A stretch of DNA of 64,000 bases from Stomorhina lunata (Eukaryota > Arthropoda > Insecta > Diptera > Rhiniidae): contig OW121743.1 in the NCBI GenBank assembly GCA_933228675.1, positions 61,945,118-62,009,117 of the forward strand. The letters are read 5' to 3'. A model generated the notes under the pieces. It searched no databases, was not told the origin of the DNA, and was given only the letters and a program-made list of their open reading frames with translations. A program made the translations under genes and the position numbers. Positions 1 to 11,765 of this stretch are shown in pieces. Every line of letters begins with the position of its first letter. Positions within the stretch are counted from its first letter, which is position 1.

Positions 1-2
1 AT

Positions 3-30
3 GGGTGTTTTTTTTAGAGGTATAGAACTT
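3..30. repeat. Left 28-bp terminal inverted repeat of the DD41D element
   Basis: It matches the reverse complement of 1275-1302 except for three mismatched or shifted bases in the T-rich middle. The shared blocks are GGGTGTTTTTT and GAGGTATAGAACTT. Confidence 0.85.
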
Positions 31-106
31 CGAATTGAAATAAAACACAAGAAAATCGTTTTAATGTCCATCAATTTGGCTTTATTGGAAGGATAATTTT
101 ATGCCA

Positions 107-1192
107 TTAATGTTTAAATATGATTTCGGGCATGTGGCCGCCGCGGCTGGCTCGAATAAAGCCAATTCTACAGGTCCAATTTTCAACTACTTTTTCGAGC
201 ATATGGGGCCGTATGTTGGCAATAACGCCACGAATGTTGGCTTCCAAGTCCCCTAACGTTTCTGGTTTGTTGGCGTAGACTAGCGACTTCACATATCCCC
301 AAAGAAAATAATCCAGTGGTGTCAAATCGCATGATCTTGGTGGCCAATTGACAGGTCCATTCCGCGAAATTATGCGCTCATCGAATGTTTCCTTCAATAA
401 ATCAATTGTGACGTGCGCTGTGTGGCATGTAGCGCCGTCTTGTTGGAACCACAACTCATCCACATTCATGCCATCCAATTGGGGAACAAAATAGTCGGTT
501 ATCATGGCTCTATACCGGTCTCCATTTATGGTAACTGACTCTCCAGCATTATTTCGGAAGAATTATGGCCCAATGACTCCACCAGCCCATAGAGCACACC
601 AAACAGTCAGTTTTTGTGGATGTAATGGCGTCTCAAGGGTCTCATGTGGATTCTCTTCACTCCAAATGCGGCAATTTTGCTTGTTGACGTAGCCATTCAA
701 CCAAAAATGAGCCTCATCACTGAACAAAAGTTTGCGATGAAAATCAGCATCGAGATCAATCTCATTTTCGGAACATACACCAAAATCACGACGCATTGCA
801 TGGTCTCGCGGCTTTAATTCTTGCACAAGCTGGATCTTGTAAGGTCGCAAGCCAAGATCTTTACGCAAAATCTTCCATAAAGTTGATGGACAAAGCTCCA
901 ATTGCTGTGCACGGTGGCGAATCGATTCATTCGGGTCCTCTTCAACACTTTGCTCTACAGCGGCAATTGTTTCTTCGGTGCGCACTGTTCGACGTCGCTG
1001 CGGATGCGTATTATCACATAGAGTAAACGTAGTGCGAAAACGATCCATGGTTAACCGAATTAATTGCTCTGATGGACGATTATGTCGACCATAAAATGGA
1101 CGGAGCTTGCGGTAAACTTCGCGAACTGAACCATTATTTTCGAAATAAATTTGCACGATATGCAAGCGTTGTTCTTTTGTCAACCTGTTCAT
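107..1192 (-). pseudogene. DD41D mariner-type transposase with one in-frame stop
   Basis: The transposase would bind the terminal repeats and catalyse excision and TA-targeted insertion. The likely start is the ATG at 1192-1190, giving MNRLTKEQR; six further codons upstream are open but begin with TTG. Two helix-turn-helix segments occupy roughly residues 1-55 and 65-120. The catalytic core shows FSDEAHF (first Asp), FQQDGATCHTA (second Asp) and CDLTPLDYFLW (third Asp, 41 residues after the second). A TAA at 563-565 interrupts the conserved GGVIGP-stop-FF segment, where a Tyr codon would be expected, so one substitution explains it. The frame is otherwise open for 361 codons, the normal length for this group, with no frameshift. 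This copy is probably recently dead. Confidence 0.88.
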
Positions 1193-1274
1193 GATGAAAT
1201 GGCAAACCAAACTAAATATTAATCACTTGACAGCTGACAAAATGGCCGCCAGTAAAAAAAGTGATGCCAACTTA

Positions 1275-1302
1275 AAGTTCTATACCTCAATAAAAAACAC
1301 CC
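1275..1302. repeat. Right 28-bp terminal inverted repeat of the DD41D element
   Basis: It is the inverted partner of 3-30. The bases that follow, GATATA, contain TA but not directly at the end of the shared block, so the exact terminus is uncertain by one or two bases. Confidence 0.85.
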
Positions 1303-1309
1303 GATATAA

Positions 1310-2790
1310 AGTCTGGGCTGAACATTGATTGATGCCTATATAATTTCATAGGTGCAATCTTAATATAATGAATGTACCTCCAAATCTTTTTGATTGTAGA
1401 TATAAAAAGGGGATGTTATATATATAAGAATTATAGCTAAATGTTGACCGATTATAACAAAATTTTACACACTGGCTGGTATATGTAGAGAGCTTATTCT
1501 TGCAAAATTTAGCGACCATAGCTATCATAGTTTCTAATTTAATAGCTTTTAACTGGCCTTTGCTAAAATTTTTGGTTTCCGTGAGTGTTTTTCACATGAA
1601 AGCTAAAGTCAAATATGGACTGATTCCTATAAAATTTGATAAACTGATCAAAAATTGCATAAAACTTCCCTATTTTAAATTTAATCGTCATAGCTATTAC
1701 AATTGTATTCAATTTATCAGCTTAATGTGTTTCCCGGGGCGGGGTTATATGGGAGCTCTAACTAAATTTGAACCGATTTTGTCCATTTTCAACATACATC
1801 TTTTTCAAGATATCCAAAATACTTTTGTAAAATTTTGTCCCTCTAGCTCTTTTCGTTAAGGCGCTATCGTGCTTTTATCTGACGGACAGACGGACATAAA
1901 CAACCTTTTCTTTATGTATTTTTGTGTTTCCATAAGTTTTTTATATGGGAGCTATGGTCAAATGGTGACCGATTGTGACGAAATTTTGCACACTGGCTGG
2001 CATTGACATAAGACTTCCTTGTGCTTAATTTAGTCTTACTAGCTCTTGTAGTTAAGGAGCTATCACGATTTTATCTGACGGACAGACGGACATAAATCCA
2101 ATTTTCTTTTTGAATTTTTGTGTTTTCGTAAGTTTTTTTATGGGACCGATTGTGACAAAATTTTGCACACTGGCTGGCATTGATATAAGACTTTCTTGTG
2201 CCAACTTTAGTGGTTATATCTATTATACTTTTAGATTTATTGGCATTTAAGTGTATTTTGGATGAAATTTAGCCTGTTTTCGTAAGTTTTTTGTATGGGA
2301 GCTATGGCTAAATGTGAACTGATTTCGATGAAATTTTATATGCTGCCTAGTGCTTATCTAAAACTTCTAGATACCAAATTTTGTCATCATAACTGTTATA
2401 ATTTGTCATTTATTAGCAAATAAGCGATTAGCCTAGACGAGGTTATACGGGAGCTATGGCCAAATGCTAACCGATTTTACCCAATTTCAATACCAAAATT
2501 TTCTCATAGATAAAGAATGTTTTTGCTAAGTTTCAGTTAGCTAGCTCTTTTCGTTTAGACGTTATCGTGATTTCAACAGACAGACAGACGGACAGACAGA
2601 CGGACATAGCTCAATCGTCTTAGAATTTCATAAGAATTCAGAATATATATCGTTTTTGATTTTTGAACCAATATTAAGGAAATTACAAACGGAATGACAA
2701 TCTCAATATACCCCCCATTCTTTTTGATGGTGGTAATGAAAAACAGTCTTTTTAAGGAAAGTTTATAATAATTACAGATTATTATCAAGA
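1310..2790. repeat. Degenerate dispersed/tandem repeat with GACGGACAGACGG motifs
   Basis: No gene is seen. The block is made of diverged copies of one sequence. ACACTGGCTGG preceded by GACCGATTxTxACxAAATTTT recurs near 1445, 1965 and 2145, with a weaker copy near 2320. TTATCTGACGGACAGACGG recurs near 1876 and 2075, and a richer CAGACAGACGGACAGACAGA run is at 2578. The end (2686-2740) reads ACAAACGGAATGAC then ATATACCCCCCATTC. I know such motifs as a widespread family of old repeats in fly genomes but cannot assign it to a transposon superfamily. The short open frames across it are interrupted and look accidental. Confidence 0.65.
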
Positions 2791-3575
2791 AAAGGAATTA
2801 AATGATCGGTCTGAATCAAATGTAAATTTAAAACTGATTAATGTTTAGAAAATGCTATAATATCAGGAAGGAATATTAAAAGGCAAATCTTGCATTTCGA
2901 CTGGAATAGTTTTAGACTGTAAGCTTCTACAGATTCCAAGTACTTCGTGATTCTCGCGGTTAATTATGCAGTAAAATGATAATAAATTTTAAATATTAGG
3001 ATCTTTGTTAAAAAGTTAGATAATACCTTGATTTCTCCATCATTTCTCTCAGTCCGTTAGTAACGCTTACAAGTTTATCTGTTCATCACTTTACAGAGCA
3101 TTTTGACATCGATAACGCAAAATGTTTTGATAAGAGCTACTAAGCCTAACACTTTTTCCTTCTCATTCACTTGTGAAGATGCAAAAACGGTTTATTATGG
3201 AATATCTTGAATCAGTAAACTCTTCGAGAGCTACACAATTTTTAGTTATAGTTTTGCCAATTTGGCCAATTCGACGATCTGTTGTATGGAGTGACATAGA
3301 AATCAATGAGATCAATTTCTCCACATATCCGTTTAGCCCGAGCAATTTTAAAAACTTGCTACATCGACACTGTCATTTTTGACTTAAAGCTCTGATTGTA
3401 TGAGTTTTCTTTTATAGAGAAGTAGCACTCAGGTAAATACTGCCTATACAATTGCATATGGAGTATATACGAATTGGGTAACCTTATTTGGAAAGGGGAT
3501 GGTAGAGAAGAGAAAGGTATATCTATTTATAGAACAGTGAAGTTGCGGCATTTGTTGTTACTTAGACGCATTTTT
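2791..3575. other. AT-rich sequence, no recognisable feature
   Basis: I see no gene, RNA or clear repeat here. A short stretch at 3170-3380 is open on both strands for about 60 codons, but there is no recognisable protein motif and no matching opposite structure. Confidence 0.5.
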
Positions 3576-3579
3576 TTGT

Positions 3580-3812
3580 TTTACAGCCAATTTTATTTAT
3601 TTTTCATAGAAGGCGTGTTATTGCTGTAGTCTTACCGCCGACGGAAGATGCTGTGGTAATTAATAATTTCAGTTCTGTTATCATTGACTCCCAGTGGAGG
3701 GCTTTAAATTTAATAGAAATTAATAATTACAGAAATTGTTGTTGCCGAGACCTGGGATCGAACTCATTCTCAATGTAATACTACGTGCTAAACAACTAAG
3801 CCACAGCAAGGG
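3580..3812 (-). mobile_element. Probable tRNA-derived SINE
   Basis: Read on the minus strand, an RNA polymerase III promoter is visible: an A box TGGCTTAGTTG (3803-3793) and, at normal tRNA spacing, a B box GAGTTCGATCCC (3765-3754). The D-arm GCT/AGC pairing can be drawn, but the T stem is poor and the two acceptor halves are not complementary, so this is not a functional tRNA gene. It is followed by about 150 bp of non-tRNA body and an A-rich tail (ATGAAAAATAAATAAAA near 3610-3594). This layout, tRNA-like head, unrelated body and A/T-rich tail, is that of a SINE. No flanking direct repeats were identified, so the boundaries are approximate. Confidence 0.6.
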
Positions 3813-3954
3813 AAATTTGTATTCACAATAAACTAGATGACGGTCGATTGTGTCCACCGCAGGATACGCTAGTATGTTTAATTTTATAAAGTACTAAAAT
3901 AAATTTAGAGGAAAACATTGTACAAATATTCAGTTAATTTTTAATTATTTTATT

Positions 3955-4745
3955 TATTTTGTCCCAACAACACATAGTTTGCATAGTTTACAGTTTAACT
4001 CATTTTGATAATTTTGGAAATTGGTTATACCAACAGAAACCTCCGTCGACTCAGGCGCAACAACTTTGCTAAAAATTATAGTCTGATCAAATGCACAGTT
4101 TACGATTTAATTTATTTTGAGTAGTTTTCAATGGAGCCACCTGAAGTTTTCATACCAACCTCTGCTAATGCTTAACAACTTTTCTTATGATTATAACATG
4201 ATCAAATGCACAGTTTACGATTTAATTCACTTTGAGTAATTTACTGTGGCGCCACCTGTCCGACTTTGCTCATTCCAATTCATAAGTCTTCGTCGGCTTA
4301 TCCGCAACAACTTTGCTGAAGATTATAGCATGATTAAATGTACGGCTTACGACTAAATTGACTTAGTAAATTTTAGTGGCGCCACTTGTCAAAATTTCAT
4401 CATACCAACTAAGAAACCTTCGTCGGCTCATGTGCAAGAACTTTGCCAAAGATTGTAGCATGATTAAATGTACAGCTTACGATTAAATTGACTTTGAGTA
4501 AGTTTCAGTAGTGCCAACTGTAGAAAATTGTTCACACCAACTAAGAAACCTTCGCCGGCTTATGCGCTATAACTTTGCTAAAGATCATAGGATGATCAAA
4601 TGAACATTTTACGATTTAATTAATTTTCAGAAATTTTCAGTGGCGCCATCTGTCGGAAATTAGTGTTACCAACTTAAAAGCCTTTGCCGGTTTATCCGCA
4701 ACATCTTCGGTAAAGATCATAACATGATCAAATTTGCAGTTTACT
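3955..4745. repeat. Tandem repeat of about 130-bp units, six copies
   Basis: The landmark AACTTTGCT plus AAAGATTATAGCATGATCAA recurs at 4062, 4177, 4309, 4439, 4571 and about 4702, a spacing of 115, 132, 130, 132 and 131 bp. Each unit also contains a GTTTACGATTTAATT block, a GGCGCCACCTGTC block and an AACCTTCGTCGGCT block. A partial extra unit precedes 4062. The copies are visibly diverged (about 15-30 percent by eye), so the array is old. There is no coding capacity. Confidence 0.85.
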
Positions 4746-4794
4746 ATTCTATAAAGAACATACATACAGAAAAACATTCATTTGTTTAAAAGGT

Positions 4795-5290
4795 ATAACA
4801 TAAGTAATTTTTTCCGCTTTTTATCCCCTAATTTCAAAAAGTTCCATATGCATATTTGGTGCTTCTTTGGTGCCAATTGAATTCAGTACAATTGAATGGT
4901 ACATTTTGAGATGTTTAGTTATCATTTTATCCCGTTTTTACCCGAAAATCAAAAAGTACCAAATACTTGTTCAATATATCTTTCACATCTATTGACTGCA
5001 GTACAAAGTTCCTTTGTATATTGTTTGGTCTAAAAAATAAGAGTGGATTAAAAAAGTACCAAAAAAACTATTTTCATTCTTTTTTACCCCCTATCGGACA
5101 TAGTTTCAAAAAAGTACCAAACACCTGTCAGCTTATTTTCATAGCTGCTCAAAACACAATTATTTTGTTTCTATACCTATTACTTTAGGAGATATAACAT
5201 TTTCCATTATTCCCCCTTTTTTCCCATTTTTACTCCCTTAGCGGTAAAACTTCCAAAAGTTCTTTCATATTCGATCTGTACGGCAAAAAA
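4795..5290. repeat. Degenerate repeat of 120-145 bp units with AAAAAGTACCAAA
   Basis: Four diverged units are marked by TTTTTAxCCC at about 4817, 4936, 5081 and 5225, each followed by AAAAAGTxCCAAA-like sequence (4834, 4951, 5108, 5249; an extra copy lies at 5051). It lies directly next to the 130-bp array but its sequence is different. Confidence 0.6.
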
Positions 5291-5851
5291 AGGTACCTAG
5301 TATTTTAATTTTGTCAAAGTCGTTAGAGCCGATTTCGGGATAGCCATTGTATAGATATATATATACAAACAATTATTGCTCGTTTAAAGATATAAGATAT
5401 ATATTTTGTCAAATTTTGAGATAATCGGTCAACATTTCACTCTAGGTCTCGTAAGTCTAGATTACGGAAACGGCTTAAATATACATATAACTTTTGAGAA
5501 AATGTTTTATGATGGCAAATATTTGTTTTTATACAGAAAAATGAACACCTTTGCCCTTTGTGGTCAGGCTTGACCCACTTTAGCAGTTTCTCACTTCTTT
5601 TTTCTTCTTATAGTTAAATATTAGATGAAACTTTATTTTTAATTTATTCATGACAGGAATGAAAGTTATGCTTTTAAATGAAAATATTATCATCAGTCAA
5701 TCATGTCTTCAGTTAAATTATCAATAACTTATCATTGAATATTTTATCATTAACAATTTTATTATTCTCACAAAATGTGGGTGACGTGACTAAATTAGTT
5801 CTGTTCAGCAGAATCTACAAAAGTCTACTAGTAAAGCCTACCTCCTTAGGT
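5291..5851. other. AT-rich sequence, nothing recognised
   Basis: No gene is visible. A short TATATATATA run occurs near 5356. Confidence 0.5.
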
Positions 5852-6062
5852 GTAAAAGAGTGTTCCGAATGAAATAGGCATTAACTATTTTAGCTAGGTC
5901 TTATCCAAAGTACAATGACTACTTTCCTTGTTTTCACATTCGCTTACTTTTGGTTTAAAACTCATTCAGTTTCAATTATTATTACGGTTAAAATAGACTG
6001 CGAAAAAAACTACGAGAAAATATAATTAAAGCTTTTAAAAAAAATACGACATGGAATTAACC
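5852..6062 (+). pseudogene. Decayed 5' fragment of a DD37E Tc1/mariner element
   Basis: Two stretches match the 5' end of the DD37E element at 26459. GAGTGTTCCGAATGAAATA and the following GCATTxACTATTTTAG (5859-5894) match the terminal repeat at 26461. The stretch from about 5970 to 6062, with GACTGCGAAAAAAA and GAAAATATAATTAAA, matches the first codons of the transposase at about 26585-26680. After the ATGG corresponding to NPSWT the similarity ends and a stop (TTAACC context) follows. It is a non-functional remnant, and it shows that the family was present here before or apart from the copy at 26.5 kb. Confidence 0.7.
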
Positions 6063-7335
6063 TTCATCTGCTCTTTGCGTAGAAAAGTACGCAAACGCTA
6101 CACAATTTCTCTGTTCTTTTTTGGAAGCGCTAGCTTAAAGTTAACAAAATTGATTGACTTTGTAAGAATGATGATTTTACATAATTTAAGCTATTTTTTA
6201 CTCCGAAGTTTTCTTTTTTATGTATTGGATCAAAAAAGTTACATTGTCTAACCTCTGCGTAGTTTTCGACAAATTTTGATGAAATCAATTTTGTATAAAA
6301 AATTTACATTACAATAGGGCGCATTACAATAGGGACCCCACTATAATTTCTTAAAAATTTTATTTTTATAAAGAAATTTTAAAAAAGTGTTATTTTAAAG
6401 GAAATTTTTTAACAATTAACTTATTTTCGGTTTTTCAAAAAATCGCTTTTTTAAGAATAATTCAAAAATTATAATATTTTTTTTTAAATTCTTTATATTT
6501 TTGGTAAATTTTTCAATAGTTTTGCATTTTTATAGGGATTTTTTTAAAAGAAATTATTAAAAAAGAAATTGCTAAATATAAATTTTCCTATTTTTGGTCA
6601 AATTAAAAAAAAAAATTTATCCCTCAATAATTTAAGTGCAACTATTATCGTCAATCATTCAAATAAAATTTATTGGCATTAAAATTATTAAGTTTTACAT
6701 TTCGTAACAAATCGATAATAGTATTATACAATTACGTTAAATCAATTTTCCACAGAGTTGATAAAATATGATTACTTCCTTTTTTAAAGGACTTCAATGA
6801 TTCCACTTGACTCCCTGCCATTAAGGCAATGAAAAACAATTTTGTATTTTTTTTTTCCTCGCATAACTTGACACCGTTACCAAATGTTTTCAATTTGGAA
6901 ATTCAACAAATTTAATTCATTTTTTCCCTTCCCTTTGCAATATTAAATTTTTGAGTGATAAGAACATTTTTGATTGATGACTTTAAGTTTTTTCCGAAAT
7001 AACAAATTTTATGAATAATTCAGGGAATAGGGGAAAACCCCCTGTAATTTGTTATAAATTTTTGTAAGCTTATTTTGGGGAAATACTTTTAGTACAGATG
7101 TTTGTTGAACATTTGCCAAAAACAAGAAATATCATTTATGTTAGAGAATTTTTTTAAAGAATTAATATATAAATTGATTGTGCTACATTTAAGTGTTTTT
7201 TTTTTCATTTGTAAGAAATTCTGTTAGGATTTGTGTTAGGATTAAAGCTTTGTAATCTGTCAAATATCATAAATCAGAGTCGTTATGTCTGAGTGGCTGT
7301 AAGTCTGTTTATATATGTGCCAAAATGTCTGTCTT
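6063..7335. other. AT-rich sequence without recognised gene
   Basis: Long A and T runs dominate. A 14-bp direct repeat, (A/G)CATTACAATAGGG, is present twice in a row at about 6307-6334. No coding or RNA feature is seen. Confidence 0.5.
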
Positions 7336-10300
7336 TTCTAAAAAATTTCCTATTAGTAGTCAATTTTCGAAAAATTTCCTACAAATTGTAAATTTTCGAA
7401 AAATTTCCTATAAATAGTCAATTTTCGAAAAATTTCCTATAAATAGTCAATTTTCGAAAAATTTCCTATAAATAGTCAATTTTCGAAAAATTTCCTATAA
7501 ATAGTCAATTTTCGAAAAATTTCCTATAAATAGTTAATTTTCGAAAAATTTCATATAAATAGTCAATTTTCGAAAAATTTCCTATAAATAGTCAATTTTC
7601 GAAAAATTTCCTATAAAAAGTCAATTTTAGAAAAATTTCCTATAAATAGTCAATTTTCGAAAGATTTCCTATGAATAGTCAATTTTCGAAAAATTTCCTA
7701 TAAATTATGAATTTTCCAAAAATTTTCTATGAATAGTCAATATTCGAACAATTTTCACAAATTTTCTAAAAATTTCCTATAAATAGTGAATTTTCGAAAA
7801 ATTTTCTATCAATAGTCAATTTTTATTAAAATTCCTATAAATAACCATTTTTTGAAAAATTTCCTATGAATAGTCAATTTTCGAAAAATTTCCTATAAAT
7901 AGCAAATTTTCGAAAAATTTCCTATAATAATCAATTTTCGAAGGATTACCTATAAATTGTCAATTTTCGAAAAATTTAATAAAAATAGTTAATTTCCGAA
8001 AAATTTCCTATAAATAGTCAATTTTCGAAAAATTTCCCATAAATAGTCAATTTTCGAAAAATTTCCTATAAATAAACAATTTTCGAATATTTTCCTATAA
8101 ATAATCAATTTTTGAAAATTTTCCTATAAATAGTCAATTTTTGAAAAATTTCCTATAAATAGTCAATTTTCGAAAAATTTCCTATAAATAGTAAATTTTC
8201 GAAAAATTTCCTATAAATAGTCAATTTTCGAAAAAATTCCAATAAATAGTCAATTTTCGATAAATTTCCTATAAATAGTCAATTTTCGAAAAATTTCCAA
8301 TAAATAGTCAATTTTCGAAAAATTTCCTATAAATAGTCAATTTTCGAAAAATTTCCTATAAATAGTTAATTTTCGAAAAAATTTCATATAAATAGTCAAT
8401 TTTCGAAAAATTTCCTATAAATAGCCAATTTTCGAAAAATTTTCTATAAAAAGTCAATTTTAGAAAAATTTCCTATAAATAGTCAATTTTCGAAAGATTT
8501 CCTATGAATAGTCAATTTTCGAAAAATTTCCTATAAATTATGAATTTTCCAAAAATTTTCTATGAATAGTCAATATTCGAACAATTTTCACAAATTTTCT
8601 AAAAATTTCCTATAAACAGTGAATTTTCGAAAAATTTGCTATCAATAGTCAATTTTTATTAAAATTCCTATAATTAACCATTTTTTGAAAAATTTCCTAT
8701 GAATAGTCAATTTTCGAAAAATTTCCTGTAAATAGCAAATTTTCGAAAAATTTCCTACAATAATCAATTTTCGAAAGATTACCTATAAATAGTCAATTTT
8801 CGAAAAATTTAATAAAAATAGTTAATTTCCGAAAAATTTCCTATAAATAGTCAATTTTCGAAAATATTTCCCATAAATAGTTAATTTTCGAAAAATTTCC
8901 TATAAATAAACAATTTTCGAAAATTTTCCTATAAATAATCAATTTTTGAAAATTTTCCTATAAATAGTCAATTTTTGAAAAATTTCCTATAAATAGTCAA
9001 TTTTCGAAAAATTTCCTAAAAAAAAACCATTTTTGAATAATTTCCTATAAATAGTCAATTTTCGAAAAATTTCCTATAAATAGTAGATTTTCCAAAATTA
9101 TCCCTTAAATATTCAATTTTCGAAGAATTTCCTATAAATAGTTAAATTTCGAAAATTTTCCTATAAATAGTAAATTTTTGAAAAATTTCCTATAAATAGT
9201 CAATTTTCGAAAAATTTCCTATAAATTGTCAATTTTCGAAAAATTTCCTATAAATAGTTAATTTTCGAAAAATTTCATATAAATAGTCAATATTCGAAAA
9301 ATTTCCTATAAAAAGTCAATTTTAGAAAAATTTGATATTAATAGTCAATTTTCGAAAAATTTANNNNNNNNNNNNNNNNNNNNNNNNNNNNNNNNNNNNN
9401 NNNNNNNNNNNNNNNNNNNNNNNNNNNNNNNNNNNNNNNNNNNNNNNNNNNNNNNNNNNNNNNNNNNNNNNNNNNNNNNNNNNNNNNNNNNNNNNNNNNN
9501 NNNNNNNNNNNNNNNNNNNNNNNNNNNNNNNNNNNNNNNNNNNNNNNNNNNNNNNNNNNNNNNAAAAATTTTCGAAAAATTTTCCTATAAATAGTCAATT
9601 TTCGAAAAATTTCCTATAAATAGTCAATTTTCGAAAAATTTCCTATAAATAGTCAATTTTCGAAAAATTTCCTATAAATAGTCAATTTTCGAAAAATTTC
9701 CTATAAATAGTCAATATTCGAAAAATTTCCTATAAATAGTCAATTTTCGAAAAATTTCCTATAAATAGTCAATTTTCGAAAAATTTCCTATAAATAGTCA
9801 ATTTTCGAAAAATTTCCTATAAATAGTCAATTTTCGAAAAATTTCCTATAAATAGTCAATTTTCAAAAAATTTCCTATAAATAGTCAATTTTCGAAAAAT
9901 TTCCTATAAATAGTAAATTTTCGAAAAATTTCCTATAAATAGTCAATCTTCGAAAAATTTCCTATAAATAGTCAATTTTCGAAAAATTTCCTATAAATAG
10001 TCAATTTTCGAAAAATTTCCTATAAATAGTAAATTGTCGAAAAATTTCCTATAATAGTAAATTTTCGAAAAATTTACTATAAATAGTAAATTTTCGAAAA
10101 ATTTACTATAAATAGTCAATTTTCGAAAAATTTCCTATAAATAGTAAATTTTCGAAAAATTTCCTATAAATAGTAAATTTTCGAAAAGTTTCCTATAAAT
10201 AGTCAATTTTCGAAAAATTTCCTATAAATAGAAAATTTTCGTAAAATATCCTATAAATAGTAAATTTTCGAAAAATTTCCTATTAATAGTAAATTTTCAA

Positions 10301-10600
10301 AAATTTTCTTTTAAAAAGTCAACTTGGAAAAATTAATGGTAAATTTTCGAAAAATTTCCTATTAAAAGTCAATTTTCGAAAAATTAGTTATAAATAGTCA
10401 ATTTTTGAAAAATTTCATATGAATTCTGCTATAAATAGGCAATTTTCGGAAAATTTCCTATAAAAATTGTAAATTTAAAAACTTAGGAAAATATTACTAT
10501 AAACATTGTAAATTTTCAAAAAATTTCCTATAAAAATGGAAAAATTCCAATAAAAATAGTAAATTTTCGAAAAATCTCCTTTAAAAATAGTTCATCCGAA
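7336..10600 (+). repeat. 29-bp satellite array, forward orientation
   Basis: Tandem 29-bp units have the landmarks AGTCAA, TTTTCGAAAA and ATTTCCTATAAAT. There are about 110 copies including the gap. Most are near-identical, and variants such as TTTTAGAAAAA, CCTATGAAT and a TTCACAAATTTTCT deletion unit are themselves repeated at 833 bp, showing higher-order structure. Units become diverged and longer (toward 31 bp) after about 10440. The core contains TTCGAA, a self-complementary site. No transcript or protein is implied. The array is broken by the assembly gap at 9364-9563. Confidence 0.95.
9364..9563. other. Assembly gap of exactly 200 N
   Basis: The fixed round number indicates a scaffold join of unknown true length, placed inside the 29-bp satellite where assembly is expected to fail. 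The open frames drawn across it are artefacts. Confidence 0.98.
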
Positions 10601-11765
10601 AAAATTTCTAAAAATTCAAGAAAAATTTCTTTTAAAATATTAGTTTTAGAATAATCATACAAATATAGGATATTCTAAAAATTTCTCTATTCCAAGCCAT
10701 TTTACTATTAGTATTGAATTTTTTGTATAAGTACATAGATCGTCTTTTGTGTATCTTCAAGTGTTTTAATCTTTTTGTAATTCATAATTAAAAAAAATTC
10801 TAACACTGAAGATATCTTGAATCATTATTTTAAATAAATAAATAAATACAAAACTTTCTTATCTATTTAAATCAAATATTAAATTTTAAACCAAAAAGTT
10901 TTGTTCTAAAGTTATAAGCCCAAGTAAAATATGCGTAGAAAGAAAAATAAATAATTTAATAATCTGTGTTAAATTTATGCAAATATTTTCTTCATTAATC
11001 TCTAGAAAAACATAAATACATAGCATATGTATGTGTGTAAAATACATGTAAAACAGATAAAAAATATTATATTTACATAAAATATACACTCGCATGTGAA
11101 AGTATTATGTAGGGTAAAATTAAATATGTCCTGTCAATACATACGAGTATGTTATTTGCATAGACATACACACACCTTTAGTCATTTACATGTGTAGTTA
11201 GTTATTTTGTGTTTGTTATTTATGCAGGTGATAATTGGAAATTTCTAACCCTAAATAAATCTTATTTTGACATTTTTCAAATCACACACAGACACATACA
11301 CATGGCGTTAACACATACAAATATTGTTGTGCAAATACATAAATAAACTAAAATAAACATGCAAATCTAGTGAAAGGATACATCGAAAATTAGGAGTATA
11401 AATATTTGTTGCTTGTATTGTATATATGGGTATAAAATTCAATAGGCTCTCAGAAATCGAAAAGGTATAAAATCAACATATTTCCTCGGTCTTGCCAAGA
11501 AAATTAAATGAACAAGGAATTTATCAGAATAAATGTTTGGTTAAACTTACATGTAAGGTTTTGTCATAAATTTAGGAATTATTTTAAAGATTGATAATCT
11601 AAGATATTTGTCTCTAAATAAATACCATAATGTTGAGGTTAAACTTATATATAATTTTGTATTTTTTGAAATGACAATAAAGCAGATTTAAGATTAATAT
11701 AAATTGATATTTGATGTTTAGAATTTTCATACATAAAGTTTTGTAATGGTAATTTGATTTTAAAT
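10601..11765. other. Single-copy AT-rich island
   Basis: Between the 29-bp and 31-bp arrays. It contains AAATAAATAAATAAATAC (about 10833) and short CA-rich runs (11020-11190, 11280-11300). No splice-site-bounded open frame or RNA gene was seen. Confidence 0.55.

Larger units (their letters stand above)
3..1302 (-). mobile_element. Tc1/mariner element, DD41D (rosa-like) type, nearly complete
   Basis: A cut-and-paste DNA transposon of about 1.3 kb. Both ends carry 28-bp inverted repeats (3-30 and 1275-1302) that share GGGTGTTTTTT and GAGGTATAGAACTT. They enclose a single transposase gene on the minus strand. The spacing between the second and third catalytic aspartates is 41 residues, which places it in the DD41D group first described from Ceratitis rosa rather than among classical DD34D mariners. 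The left end lies two bases from the window edge, so the TA target duplication cannot be checked on that side. A nonsense codon in the transposase makes this copy non-autonomous as it stands, although little other damage is visible. Confidence 0.88.

Noticed and set aside
1500..1859. A 119-codon open frame
   Set aside because: It lies within the degenerate GACGGACAGACGG repeat and has no recognisable motif.
3751..3810. A functional tRNA gene
   Set aside because: A and B boxes are present, but the acceptor halves are not complementary and the T stem is poor; a SINE head fits better.
9332..9619. Open frames crossing 9364-9563
   Set aside because: They consist of N translated as X across an assembly gap.
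7336..10600. A CRISPR array reading of the regular short repeats
   Set aside because: Units are contiguous with no unique spacers, and the window is insect nuclear DNA.
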